Below are positions 23,711-35,399 of a DNA stretch of 64,000 nt, piece by piece. The translations under genes were made by a program, and so were the position numbers. The stretch is taken from NCBI GenBank assembly GCA_027924585.1, contig BSBM01000307.1, positions 10,500,001 through 10,564,000 on the forward strand, in the 5' to 3' direction. The stretch is from Larix kaempferi (taxonomy: Eukaryota > Streptophyta > Pinopsida > Pinales > Pinaceae). Within the stretch, counting starts at the first letter, position 1. Each line of letters opens with the position of its first letter. The notes beneath the pieces were generated by a model. It made no database searches, was not told the DNA's origin, and saw only the letters and a list, made by a program, of their open reading frames with translations.

Positions 23711-25280
23711 CTGATCCAGAGGTGATTGCATTATCAATCTTATCAGCCTTTACTTGTGCTGGCCTGATCATGACATCTCTCTCCAATGCACTGCTCTGGA
23801 ACCCCGTGATCATGGCATCAGATTTCTCTTGTTTTTCATGTATTTCATTAGGTTGATACACTTCAGATCTCTCACCACCAGCTCTGAGCTCTGCTATAAA
23901 GTCTTTGCTTGAGGTAACCGTAAAATCTACAGAAGAAAGATTAACCAGTAAAGCATGCTGACTGTCTTCACAAATACTAACACAACCTGTCTTGTCTCCC
24001 ATGGAACTCACCTCACCTCGCCCACTTCTTCCAGTTTCTGCCAAAACTTCAGATTCACCTGCTCTACTTTCTGATCTATTGACAGAAACATCATTTCCAC
24101 CAATGTCACCATGACCATCTATCTTGGCTCCAATTACATCTGGAAAACCATTCATTCCCACACTAATACCACCTATTCTACCTGTACTGATGGTTGTAAT
24201 GTTTGTCGCAGTACCCTCTTCAATGCCTTCATCACTCTTGCATGAAACTTGCTGTACATTATCCACACTCTCTGTAGAATTTTCCCTCCTATCATGGTAG
24301 CATGTATCAACTGCATTCACAGAAGAATACCCATGAAATTCACTACTAGCAAGTTCCTGAACACGTCTTTCACCAAAAGAAGGCCCATTCCACTTACGCT
24401 TGTTTCTAGTATTGTCTTCTGCATCACTGAATCTCTCGGGTGTCTTTCCTTGACCAACTTCAGAAATGCCTCTAGAAACTTCAGAGCTGGCTTCCATTCT
24501 CTTACGTTTTGATGACCCTGTAGTGTCAATTCCTTCTTTGTCAATATTTGTGCTCTCTGTATTTTGTCGCTTGCTATGTGCAGAGCTATTATAGTTTCCC
24601 GTACTTTGAATTTTGTCCCGAGGGTCATGTGATTCAGATGTAACCCAGTCACCAACTTCACTGCTGCAATGAAATCCATGTTTCCCTTGTTGAATAATAG
24701 AAGGAAAAGGATGGTGTGAATTAATACTTTGCTTCGTTGGTGGAAGCCCCCCCGCTATTGTGAGACTCAAATCCAATATTCGTTCCTGTGCAACATCCTT
24801 CTGACAGCTGCTAGTCATGGCATCACTAGCATCATCCAGGTGTTCCTTGCCTTTAACTTCACTGATTGAAACTCCACCAACACAACTTGCTGCACTCATA
24901 CCACGCATACTGCTATCATTGAGTTTTTTGCAAATTTCTTGTGATTCAAGTGAACCATTAGTTACTAGCTGCAAAGGTCTATAGACAGTAGAGAAGGCCC
25001 ACATTCCCACACTGGCTCCACAAAGGCTGCAGTCAAGAACCACTGAGGGTGGCTCAGGCCTTTGCTGAATATCTACAGATTTGTTCTGTGATGATTCCAA
25101 GGCTTCATTGACCCCAGTTTTGGACGAAAGCTGAACACTGGGGCTATGAACATGGACCAGACGGGGAGATGATTCTCCAGGGCATGCATCTTCAACAGGC
25201 TGAGTAGAATGATCCTCACAATCAACAACATATGGAAGCAACCTCGGTTCCCATCCGCACAAACTAATAAGCCGTTGATC
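23711..25280 (-). CDS. ILP1: C3HC protein gene, large central exon
   Basis: Acceptor GGGCAG precedes GATCAACGG; donor TCAG|GTACAT ends the exon. It encodes residues 162-684 plus one base. DQRLISLCGWEPRLLPYVVDC opens the second half of the conserved region; DCSLCGASVGMWAF holds C245 and C248. The rest is a long serine-, glutamate- and glycine-rich linker of low complexity with SKRKRMEAS and NKRKWNG basic patches, likely disordered. Open sequence to 23622 beyond the donor is intronic read-through, not protein. The exon abuts the 29.6-kb intron. Confidence 0.9.
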
Positions 25281-25464
25281 CTGCCCAAAACTTAATGTTA
25301 GTTCTCAGAAATAAAGGCAGAGTTCAGACTGTCATGGAAATTAAAGACCAAGAAAAGGAAAGAAGATTACAGATCAAGTTTCTATAATTCAAGAAACAGA
25401 CACACACTACAAGCTATGATATTGAATAGTACTGAGTAAAGTACAACAGTCAAATAACACTAGC

Positions 25465-25484
25465 ACAGCCGGGATCCCCGGCTG
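25465..25484. repeat. Short perfect-arm palindrome
   Basis: AGCCGGG and CCCGGCT arms flank a few bases in the intron. It is isolated and of unknown meaning. Confidence 0.4.
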
Positions 25485-26837
25485 GTGAACACCGATAGGA
25501 ATTAGCCGTTCTCCATTCCCTTTCATTTTTCTTTTAAATAAAATAATAATAAAAAAATTATATAAAAAAAAATATTTTTTCCATTTTCCTACAGCACTTG
25601 CATTTACAAGAAAAAACATTGAAAAAATAAAAAAGAAGTAAGCACATGGCAGAATTGGAGTAACCTGACCAACATTTATGATAGTTATGGCTATTCATTA
25701 ATCAACATTAATTAAATCAAGTAACGCACATTTGACTCTTAATAATTGCAAGGAATTATGCTATCAAATCTCCACCATCAGTTTGATGGAGACGACTATG
25801 AATATTCCTCATTATGAAATCAAGACCACCGAATTCATAAATACAATTAAAAGCATGCAACCCCAGTCCATGTATTGAAATAAGTACACCTTATCGGCGT
25901 AATTAATTCAGGTTCTATAGGCCACAAAAATTTATGCAAGGTATTAGACATGTAAAAAATATTGACCAGTAACAACATATAGTAGACAAAATATATATCC
26001 TTCAAAAAGTGCAAACCAAAGAACAGCTGGAAAATGCATGTCAGCATTCTTTAGGGAAATAGTTATTAACATGAAGTTGCCTCTAGTCATCACCGTAATA
26101 GGTTAGTTAATGTACCATATATCCTATGATGTGTGTTGCACACTGCAACTTATACAAAATCCATTAGTAATGTACAGAACATGAGAAACCCTAAGCAAAA
26201 AAATGGTCAGATCACCAATTACATGGACCAGAGCTAAATGGCCATCTGAACTTGAAGGGCTGAATTTCTATGATTGAATATTCTACGCTGTTCAATCACC
26301 AGTGCTGGCAGAATCATAATACTTTGCATGCCTTGCATGTCAACAAAATGTAACAGTTAAAACCTTTGAGAAAAGACAGTGCATACCTTATGGTTGTGGA
26401 TACAAGGTATAATTTCATCCTCCATAGAATTGTCAATCATTCACTCACAACAGATATACAACTATGCCTCTAAAAGAAAAATGTATCTGGCCAGAGGCAT
26501 CAAAAGCAATTAATCAAGCTAATGATACAATTATTGGCCATATACAAAAAAAAGCTTCAAGGCAATAATCAATAGATATTTCGGCCAAGGATAGATAATC
26601 AATAGATAAATAAAAACGAAGGTATTTGGCAGAATTCTTTCCTTAACACATGAAAACATCAGCAAATCTATTTCAAGGACACAAAAACCAGGGTATCTAA
26701 AGCTGAAACCATATCAAGAAACAAATAATAAGCTGCATATGGAATACCAGGAGCCAAATACAAAATGAGGACAACAAAAAATAACTAGCATTATTCATCA
26801 CAAAAACACAATAATCAAGCTTCAAAACACTCAAATG

Positions 26838-26845
26838 CCTCGGAC
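26838..26845. repeat. Target site duplication, left copy
   Basis: CCTCGGAC, identical to 30497-30504 on the other side of the hAT element. Confidence 0.85.
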
Positions 26846-26854
26846 CAACGCTGT

Positions 26855-26955
26855 TGGGAGCGGGGAGCGAAGCGGGGAGCGGGAGCGGGAGCGGGAGCGA
26901 AAAGCGAAATTTTCAAAAGCTTCCGTTTCGGGAGCGTTTTCGGGAGCGTTTTTTA
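26855..26955. repeat. hAT left subterminal repeats
   Basis: Eight copies of GGAGCG, six of them in a nearly continuous run and two more as CGGGAGCGTTTT. Such arrays are known transposase-binding sites in hAT elements; that role here is inference. Confidence 0.8.
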
Positions 26956-27329
26956 TATAATATATATTTTAATATATTTTGATGCATATAAATAAAAAAA
27001 AACATGTATTATGCCAAATTAGCTATAGAAAACATCAAAACATAAAATCTAGATATTGATATAACCATTTAGTACACATTGATATAACATTAATGATTAA
27101 TCATCTCGTCTTCTAGATTCTAGGAGCTATAACTTATAACATTTTCATTAAATGAGCATCATCAAATCATCAATCATCAACAACATCAACCTTCAAATTT
27201 CAACATATAATATTTGCCATCAAACTAGGCCATAATGTTTACAAAATAGGCCAAGCCGCCAACCGCCAAAATAAACATGAAAATGAAATACAAAGTACAA
27301 ACTACAAACTACAAAGTACTATGAATCTA

Positions 27330-29786
27330 CTAAGCTTTCCGCTTGCCACGAGTAACTTCCAATTTCTTTTCCCGTGTTCTAGGTGGAATAGGTGCTGGTG
27401 GAAGTGATCGTGGAACATGAGTAGAAGATGAATGGCCCCCGCGAGCTGAAATTGGACGTTGTGAAGCTAAAGGCAAAACTCCTACATCTGGAAAGCTGCT
27501 TCTGCTTGGGGGTGGCATCTCTGTAGGGGTAGTCTGAATTGGATCATCATGATCACCCAATAGTTCAGCCTCCAAGCGCTCTAATGCTATGGCTCCATCC
27601 TCCACATTAGCCTCCTCTGGATTGTTGTCCCAAGTCAAAAATGTTCTATCATTCTTGGCCGCCTCACAATAATGGGACAACAACCTCAAGTTGTAGTGCA
27701 CATAAACCAAGCTTTCTGCGCGATCTACATTCAGACTGTTTCTCTTTACACTGTGGATGAAGTTGTAGGTGCTCCAACACCTCTCTGCAGAAGAGCTATT
27801 AACAACCTGTGATAGCACCCTCAGTGCCAATTTATGCAAATATGTGGCTCCAGAGCCATGCATGTTCCACCAATGGATAGGATCCAATCTGTCTCGATCT
27901 TTGGTTGCAAACAGCGAACCAAAGCATCCATGCTCACTTATGTATATGCTCAATTCACTCCGTACTTGAGCACACTCTTCCTCATCAGGGACCAACTTTT
28001 CTAATGCAAGCATATACCCAGCAGCAACCTCTGGATCTGTGTGGGGTTTTTTCCTGACTCCACCCCCAGGTGCAGGTTGGGCCAACCAAATTGGAGAATA
28101 GTATTTTGGGGTGAGGACATATGCAAGGGCATGGAGTGGAACATTTAGATTATCCCACCTTTTGACCACAAGTTTATGAATATGGTCATACAAGACTGCA
28201 TCTCTTTGCTCAACAATGTCTTTGATTTGACCAAGCATGCTATCCATCTGCTCATATACCTCCCCAATCACCGGCTGATCTGTATCTGCAAAACGAATCA
28301 TGTTATAAACTGGCTTGGTGAACTGCAGAACATACCTAACCTGTGACCAAAAATGACCTTCAAGAACGGTGTCCTCCACCTCCTGAAAGTCACTTCTATC
28401 CGATGCACTTGCAACTCTGTCTTTCAATTCCTGCCATGGATCACTTGATACCATACTAGCCAATGCCTCTCTTACCTTCAAAAGCCTCCTGAAGGTGAGG
28501 TAGTAGCTAGCAAATCTAGTCTTTGCAATCTTCAATAGCTCCAACTTAGAGTGATTGCGAAAAATGTGGTGGGCCATGCTATGATTGGTAATAAATTTGA
28601 TCATTTTCTTACCTCTCTTGTACAAGGCTCCAATCCATCGGTAATTATTGTCCTTCATCTTAACAATATCACGCATCAAAAGGTTCAATGTGTGAACCAA
28701 ACACCCTGACCAAAATATGTTGGGATACTTATCCATAATGATTGCTCCTGCTGCCTTACAATTAGCAGCGTTATCAGTGATAACTTGAATGACATTGTAT
28801 GGCCCAATCTCCTGAATGGTTTTAAGTAAAGGTTGTGCAATATTAATAGCGGTCTTGTAGCGATCTGAGTAGTCATGGGCTGAAAGGAAGACCGCACCGC
28901 TAGCAGAAACGCCAAGAATATTTATCAACGGCCTGCCTTTAACATTTGTCCACCCATCAGATACAATGGATACCCCATAGTTGGACCAATCATTTGTGAA
29001 CTTTCCAAGAGCACTATTGATTTTGGCTTTTTCCTTGTCAAGTCCCACGGTTCTAGCTTTGTCATACCCAGGGCTTCTGTATCCTTGAGGGCCACCATTG
29101 ATGGCTTGTACCATTTCATGCCAATAGGGTGAGCGAAGAACATTGAATGGCACACCACATGCATAGAGAAACCTATAAACTTTTGAATCCACATCATCTC
29201 TACAACCTTGGTCAAGGAAATCGGATAATGTTCTTCCTCGTATAGGCGAGACTCCATGGGGAGATGAGGCTCCCGATCGAGCCGATGATGATCCAGCAGC
29301 AGCTCCACTACCAAACATTCTCTGCGGGGATTCAGAATCAACCCTCGATCTCTTGGACTTGTTTTGAGCGGCCTCTTCTTCCATCCTGTATTTGCTTCTC
29401 TCTTTACCTCCCACTTTGTCACAAGTTTTGACTCCATGAGACTTACCTACATCGCATGGCATAACCCCACACAAATGCTTTCTCACCCGGGTATATGAAC
29501 CTATGTATGTTTTCCCACAATGGGGGCATGCAAACTTTGTGGTTCCACCCCCTCTCCCTCCCCCTTGCCTTGTCACATACTTCCACAAAGGTGTTGTGTC
29601 TTTTAGTTTTTGCCCCACATCACCCTCACCCTCATCCTCATCATCATCCTCTTCCCCTTCCTCCTCTTCTCCTTGGTATGCATCACTCTCTACCTCTTCC
29701 CCCTCATCACTACCACCACCACATCTACTTCCCAACACCATCATAATGAGAAGAAGTGGAATGAAAAACCAAAACCACATAGCCAT
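27330..29786 (-). CDS. hAT transposase (BED finger, DUF659, hAT C-terminal domain), 818 aa
   Basis: It should cut and paste the surrounding element. The start at 29786 is chosen because AACACCATGGCT is a strong plant initiation context and a good splice acceptor (TTCTATTGCAG) lies just upstream at about 29825; a longer open frame runs from 29900. Order: an unusual hydrophobic stretch (residues 3-18), an acidic region (22-58), a BED-type zinc finger (C87, C90, H104), a DUF659-type RNase H-like core with D277 (SDGW), D338 (ITDN) and C362-x2-H365, and the dimerisation domain at about 635-707 (PIHWWNMHG, SSAERCWSTYNFIHS). The last acidic catalytic residue would be the E of SSAERCWS. The tail is proline-rich with a basic RGKRKA end. 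No internal stop or frameshift is seen. Confidence 0.9.
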   Translation of the reverse strand: MAMWFWFFIPLLLIMMVLGSRCGGGSDEGEEVESDAYQGEEEEGEEDDDEDEGEGDVGQKLKDTTPLWKYVTRQGGGRGGGTTKFACPHCGKTYIGSYTRVRKHLCGVMPCDVGKSHGVKTCDKVGGKERSKYRMEEEAAQNKSKRSRVDSESPQRMFGSGAAAGSSSARSGASSPHGVSPIRGRTLSDFLDQGCRDDVDSKVYRFLYACGVPFNVLRSPYWHEMVQAINGGPQGYRSPGYDKARTVGLDKEKAKINSALGKFTNDWSNYGVSIVSDGWTNVKGRPLINILGVSASGAVFLSAHDYSDRYKTAINIAQPLLKTIQEIGPYNVIQVITDNAANCKAAGAIIMDKYPNIFWSGCLVHTLNLLMRDIVKMKDNNYRWIGALYKRGKKMIKFITNHSMAHHIFRNHSKLELLKIAKTRFASYYLTFRRLLKVREALASMVSSDPWQELKDRVASASDRSDFQEVEDTVLEGHFWSQVRYVLQFTKPVYNMIRFADTDQPVIGEVYEQMDSMLGQIKDIVEQRDAVLYDHIHKLVVKRWDNLNVPLHALAYVLTPKYYSPIWLAQPAPGGGVRKKPHTDPEVAAGYMLALEKLVPDEEECAQVRSELSIYISEHGCFGSLFATKDRDRLDPIHWWNMHGSGATYLHKLALRVLSQVVNSSSAERCWSTYNFIHSVKRNSLNVDRAESLVYVHYNLRLLSHYCEAAKNDRTFLTWDNNPEEANVEDGAIALERLEAELLGDHDDPIQTTPTEMPPPSRSSFPDVGVLPLASQRPISARGGHSSSTHVPRSLPPAPIPPRTREKKLEVTRGKRKA

Positions 29787-30199
29787 GGTGTTTCTTGATT
29801 CAAGATGAGAGTCACTTGTTCCCTGCAATAGAATGATGGAGAAGAATATATTGGAAAGAGTAGGAGAAGAGAACATTGCAAGTTTTCCATTTTGTAACAT
29901 AGTGAAAAAAAAATTGCAAAAACAAACAAAGAAGAATTTATAGAGCCTACCTTTTAGCTCTTCAATGGTGGTTGAATGTCTCTATGAAAGCTTCAATCTC
30001 CCTTGCAAGCTCTCTCCCCTTCAATCTCCCACTCAATGCTCAAAGCTCTCAAAACTCAAAGCTCTCAAACTCTTCTCAATCAAACAAATGAGCAATGGAA
30101 TGAGTCCAAATGGACTCATTCACCTTTTAATGGCCCAAAGTGACCTATCCCAACAAAAAAAACCCTAAAAAAAATTCCAAAACTCAAAAAATTTTTTCA

Positions 30200-30496
30200 A
30201 AAATCCGCCCGTCCGCGGAATCGGCCTGGGAATCATTTCGGAATCGTTTTTTGTCTGCGGGTTCAACTGGGAATCGATCCGGGATCGACCCGGGATCGCT
30301 CTGGGAGCGACGATTCCCCAACGAATTACAAATTTCCAGGGATCGTTTTTTTTTGCCTGAATTCGCGAACTGGGAAATCGATTCCCCACGGAATCGATCC
30401 AGAATCGCGCTTCCAAAATCGATCCCGCATCGATTCCGTCTGGAGCGCGATTCGGGATCGATTCGAGGGGGGGGGGGTCGATTCCCAGCTGCTTTG
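30200..30496. repeat. hAT right subterminal repeats
   Basis: At least ten GGGATCG or GGAATCG copies in both orientations, plus an 11-bp G run at 30467-30477. The motif differs in one or two bases from the GGGAGCG of the left end. Confidence 0.75.
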
Positions 30497-30504
30497 CCTC
30501 GGAC
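30497..30504. repeat. Target site duplication, right copy
   Basis: CCTCGGAC, identical to 26838-26845. Confidence 0.85.
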
Positions 30505-31380
30505 TGAAGAAAAATGGAGAATACATTCCTTTTATAGTCTTAAGGTATGCTTATTTTAATATTTCACCTAACCATCCCTATTTACTGGTAAAGGTGGGGG
30601 GAGGCATAACTACTATGTAATATCAGGATTTATGACTTAACATAGACCTTAGGAATGGGACACGATCCTTAAAATGACATAAAAACACCAAGGACCTAAT
30701 AATTGACAAATATTGGGACTGATATTAGAACATCAAAACATTATATCTACAAGGTCCTAGTTTTCCCCATCAATTCCTCCAATCTGCAGTAGCATTAGTC
30801 CTTATAAGTTTTAATGCAAAACAGAAATTTCACTCTTAATGCACAAGAGAAATTTCACTTCTTTGACGAGATGTTTCCTGGATCTTAACCCAACAAATTT
30901 TCAGCCATAGGGTTGTTATGAAATAGAGTACAAAACATCAGCAAAAGAGTACAATATTTCACTTTCAAACAGCCCAATCTCTAGGCAATCCAAGGAGAAA
31001 AGATACCAAACAACCTAGATAAGTTTCAGCCCTCTAGGGCAACGTATCCCACATAAATCAGATCTGAAAATTCACTTTTACAGCAGTTATAACAGCAGTA
31101 AAACAACAGGTATAGCAGTAGCAAAACAGCCCTATATAGCACGTACACATTCCACTGAGAGATTGGATGAGTCTTAGTCTTTAAAAGGATCGAGAGCATT
31201 AGAACTGCCCAGACCTTAAATGAGGGCAAGTATACTTCCGAGGATATATACTAGTCATGTTGCATTGGTTTCTTCTTAGCACAGATAGTGTTGGGAATTA
31301 TGCTATCGTGTCCAACATCTTAGCACCTATTAAGAAAAAATTCGAAGGAGAGAAAATTGATGAAGTCTGAAAAATAAATT
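30505..31380. other. Intron sequence, nothing recognised
   Basis: AT-rich, no coding signal and no clear repeat ends. Confidence 0.5.
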
Positions 31381-31399
31381 TGGATGGGTAACTCTCAAG

Positions 31400-31690
31400 A
31401 TCCGGGGTGCAAATGGGCAATGGAATGTGGTCTAAGAATTTTGACGATGCTTTCTCCAACTCAGAAAATGGGAGAAGCTCCTTTCAAAGAAGGATCTCCA
31501 CAAGAAATTGAGAACTTGGAGAATTCGGTAAAGGAGTATAAAGAGATACCTGATTTCACATCCAATGAATTCAAGGAATTTGTCATGCATCATTATATGC
31601 CTCTAAAGAAAGATGTGAAGTTTGTTAAGCAGAAAATAAGGAAAATAAATCCGGAGTCAGATCCCCTTATCCAGCAGTATGGGACAAAGA
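31400..31690 (+). pseudogene. Ty3/gypsy pre-RT linker remnant
   Basis: EYKEIPDFTSNEFKEFV followed by HYMPLKKDVKFVKQKIRKIN resembles the stretch just before RT in Tat-type gypsy polyproteins, where a short helix leads to PxxQxxRRxNP. The RT itself is missing; a second gypsy scrap follows at 31960. Only family resemblance supports this. Confidence 0.5.
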
Positions 31691-31959
31691 AACTCAGTTC
31701 AAAGATCCTGTGCATCAGCTATTGCAGAACTGTATTACAAATCAGGGCATGAGTTAGACTAAGATTGATCAGCTACTAGAGATGGGCAAAGTCAAAAGAA
31801 AGGATTTTAAAAAACAAATTGTCTCCTGATGATGATCCCAGAGTAGGAATCGAAACGTCGAGTTTCAAATTCGTTCAACGCAGCTCCTCCTCACTCTAAA
31901 CTATTCCTGTGTAATGACTCTCTTCAAACAAACAAGCTGAAGTCAATAAAATATTAGAT

Positions 31960-32170
31960 AAAGGACTTCGTCTAAAGTCCTTCCAGAAAAAATGACCTTA
32001 TGCTTGTGTGGCACAGAAAAAAGAGAGCACTGAGACATAAAAGGGTCGACATCCTGTGGGCGAGACCATATAAAATTGTCAACATGGTTACTACTAAGTT
32101 GGATGGAGAGAAGTTGAATCTACCAGTGAACGGGCAGCTCCTCAAGATGTTCTACAATGCTATCATCTGA
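31960..32170 (+). pseudogene. Ty3/gypsy integrase C-terminal remnant
   Basis: Readable parts: KRVDILW and RPYKIVNMVTTKL-DGEKLNLPVNGQLLKMFY. The LPVNGQLLK ending is characteristic of the integrase C-terminus of Tat-type gypsy elements. With 31400-31690 it probably marks one element from which RT to integrase was deleted. Confidence 0.65.
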
Positions 32171-33262
32171 TGCCTAGGGGGCATCGTTTGTACCATAGCT
32201 CCTTCTAAACATTTCCCTTTAGCATTTCTTTCCAGTTATTTATTTTCAGCACTTAGTCTTATTTCCTAGTTAGTTTTCATTTTGTTTTTCAAAATAAAGC
32301 AACTTATGTTTCATTGGTAAACTTATATACATGTGTGACTGATGTTTTGTTGATGACACACTTGATCGGTGTTGTGGAGATTACAGATTATGGAGTTCTC
32401 GCACGCTTTCCTTGCCTAAAGATCAGATCAAGCACATGTCCCCATATGGAGTCAATGTTACACCCCAAGTTGCACTTGGATGGACTTGCAGTTGAGTCGC
32501 CAAGAGATTGAACATTTACTTGTTCAATTTCAGAAGTTCAGAAGTCCAGCCAAGCCTTTTTGGCCCCATTCTTTCACACATGTTCCATACCCCCATGGGG
32601 AAATTGTAATAAAATTACATAGCATGATGACTCTTTGTAACAGGCTTGGCCTACTAAGACCTAGTCATCAGTACATTACTCTAGAGTGTTTTTTTTACTT
32701 GTTAATTATATCTTGCTTTTAAGGCGATTTATCATTTTCAAGTTTTTTCACTCAAATCCTTCAAAGCTGGAGTAATTGTCCTAGTAGTTAGGGCTTGGTA
32801 TATTACCATGCTAGTCATTATTCTAGAGCCTTATGGACATGCGTTAAGCCCCCCTCAGGATTTTAATTTTCCATTATAAAAAAAATTTCGTAAAAACGGG
32901 ATATTTTAATTGTAAAAATTCAATAAGTTAAAAAGTGGTACTTGGAGGCATAATATGCCATGGGGGTGCTCGTTTTCTAACTCAGAGCAGCCAATTTACT
33001 ATGTACTCACTTAGAGAGTGAATTAGTCATTTTCAATCACTTAATCATATTTTCTCTCGAAAAAGTGAATAAAAGGGCAAATAAATGGGAAAAATCAGCA
33101 TCCCATGATTCAGGGAATCATGTCTAAGACATGTTTCAGTCCTCTGCAGTGGTGGCCACATGATTGAAAGTTGATGGGCGAGTTAACTAAGTGCTCCAAG
33201 CTTGATTGAGATTCCTCTTAAGATGTGGCACATTTCCCAAGGAAGAGGGGGCACATTCTTGG
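32171..33262. other. Post-gypsy sequence, nothing recognised
   Basis: Probably the untranslated 3' part of the gypsy remnant plus intron. No LTR end can be fixed. Confidence 0.4.
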
Positions 33263-33270
33263 ATGAGAGG

Positions 33271-33961
33271 CTAAGTTGTAGGAAACTTGGTACTAGGCCC
33301 CATACCACTGCTGTACCGGGCAGGAAACTCGGAAACACATTTAGTACTCCTTGGAAACGTGTTTCCAACAGTACCACCACGTTTCACGTAGAGGAAACGT
33401 GGGTGGTACGGTTGGAAACGCGTTTTTGTGCAGTACCCGCGTCCGTATGACGCATTTCCTCCTCGAATTCTCGCTTTTCTAGCCAAAAAGAAAGAACACG
33501 TTAGCTTAATCAATGAGTTAAGTTGTTTATTAATGGGTTAATGATGGTTTAGAAAACCTCTAGAAGCCTCCAAAAGTCATTTTTTTTTAAAGGAGGATTT
33601 TACTTCCCTCATCTCACACAGCGATTTGAGCAAGCGAGGGTTACATGAGGAAGCCAATTTGAACACAGTTAGCAAATCAACTTATCTTATGTTTTAGTTC
33701 TATGTTGATTGTCCACATTTTGATATATGTAGCATTGTAGCCTCATACATAAAGGGTGATTTTGAAATTTTGAATATATTGTATTGCCAAGGTTGTTTTT
33801 GGATATTACTACTTGACAACTTGCATTACGTAATCATCTATGACAATTATTAATGATATAGAGATGAACTTATGAGTAAAATGTGATGTTAGATGTTTGA
33901 AATTATGATTTATCACTTGTCATTTATGTTTCACATTTAATTTTTAATGTTCTTGCTAATT

Positions 33962-34010
<49 letters not shown>

Positions 34011-34103
34011 TGTTTCCCCATTTCCTAAATTTTGGGGGGTTGCGTTTCTAGTGCGTTTCCGTATCGGATACATGTTTTTGTTTCCCTGTATCATGCAACT
34101 TAG
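33271..34103. mobile_element. Non-autonomous hAT-like element, 833 bp
   Basis: Ends are CTAAGTTGTA and, on the complement of the right, CTAAGTTGCA (9 of 10). Flanking 8-mers ATGAGAGG (33263-33270) and CTGAGAGG (34104-34111) match at 7 of 8. Subterminal DNA is rich in GGAAAC/GTTTCC repeats. No coding capacity. An (AT)22 run sits at 33965-34008. A TTTCCTAAATTTTGGGGGG block near 34012 is shared with the element at 62379-62974. Confidence 0.75.
33965..34008. repeat. (AT)22 microsatellite
   Basis: An uninterrupted 44-bp AT run inside the non-autonomous element. Confidence 0.95.
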
Positions 34104-35399
34104 CTGAGAGGTGTTAGCATGAGAGAGAGGGTGGCCTACCTTTTGAGAGGTGGCACCTCCCCTCATCCAGTTAACTCGAACTCTCCCTCAATCAACTCCA
34201 ATTCGTCCTCTTATCACTCAACCTCTTCTCACATGTGGCAATTCACCCTCATTGGGAAAATTCGCCCTCCTTGGGCAAATTCGCCCTCTTGGGCAATAAA
34301 AGCAACTGCAGGCCTCCTTCATTTGGATGGTTGGAGTGTGGAACCTCTGCCTAAGCTCTGAGCTAGTTTGTAATATTGTTTTATTAAATAGAAAGACTTT
34401 GGAAGTCCATGGTGTGTAGCTTCTTTGTGTGTGGATGCATTGTCATCGTATGTGATAATTGTGTAGCTGTTTTACTTTGCTTCTTGTGTTATCTAGCTGG
34501 CCTTTGGAAAATTGTTATCAATTCAACGGATGAATGATTTGAGTTCATTTCATTTATTTATTTCTATGCTGAAAGATTTAGGATTTGCATGTTATATTCG
34601 GTTGTATTGCATGCTATTCTAATTTCTAACCTCTCGTGTAGGAGGTACCAAATCTGATGCCCTTGTTGCAAGTCTTGTTAGCTGTGCAGGTTTCCTAGTC
34701 TGAAGAGGTGGTTGAGCTCAGCTGCTTCCTCCATTTTTTCAACATTCTCAAGAGGACATAGTCCCTTTGCTTCCCACCAGTAGATTCAATAGATCTGGAT
34801 ATTTCATGCTTGGGCTCTTTGTTAATTTTGAACTACTTTCAACAATAGGTAATTATGTGCACATTTATTAAAATTTTCATAATTACACAATGAAAGTATC
34901 AATCAAACGAGCAGTAAATTTATTAACCAGTTATAACAGAAAGATAAGTGCAGCAGAAAGAAAAGCATCACATCACACTACATCACATAAATAGGTATGC
35001 ACACTTGCACAGTAGACAACGTATTTTACCCTGGGAAAACCCTCTCTCCTACAGAGGGAAAAACCCAGTAGCCTCTCTTATAATAGATTCATTAATAGAA
35101 GAACAAGTATACATCAAGTGACCATGAACATCAAACCACATAAGGGTAAATACAATCAGAGAGACCAAGTACTTATCTTTTCATCCGATGTATGAGACTG
35201 CAGAATCAGGAGCTGCTATTCTTTCTTCTTCATGATTGTTGATGTAATCCCTTCTAGATGTTGACGTCAGCGACTCAGCCCTATCTCTTCTTTTCCTTGC
35301 CAAGAGAAACAGAGATTAACTCTTTAGCAATCCATAGTCCACCTTCAAATGATGACGTTAAACTGTTGTAGATGATGGCAAATTGATTCTGAGTCAGCG

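Larger units (their letters stand above)
26846..30496 (-). mobile_element. Complete hAT-superfamily transposon, 3651 bp
   Basis: Ends are CAACGCTGTTGGGA on the left and, on the complement of the right end, CAAAGCAGCTGGGA (11 of 14 identical). A perfect 8-bp duplication CCTCGGAC flanks it, the expected hAT signature. The single large frame on the minus strand (27330-29786) encodes a full-length-looking transposase. Left subterminal DNA carries eight GGAGCG repeats; the right carries many GGGATCG or GGAATCG repeats. The perfect target duplication and open frame point to a fairly recent insertion. It lies inside the giant intron in the same orientation as the host gene. Confidence 0.92.

Noticed and set aside
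29495-29808. Plus-strand open frames rich in Pro/Ser/His
   Set aside because: They are the antisense of the acidic low-complexity part of the hAT transposase.
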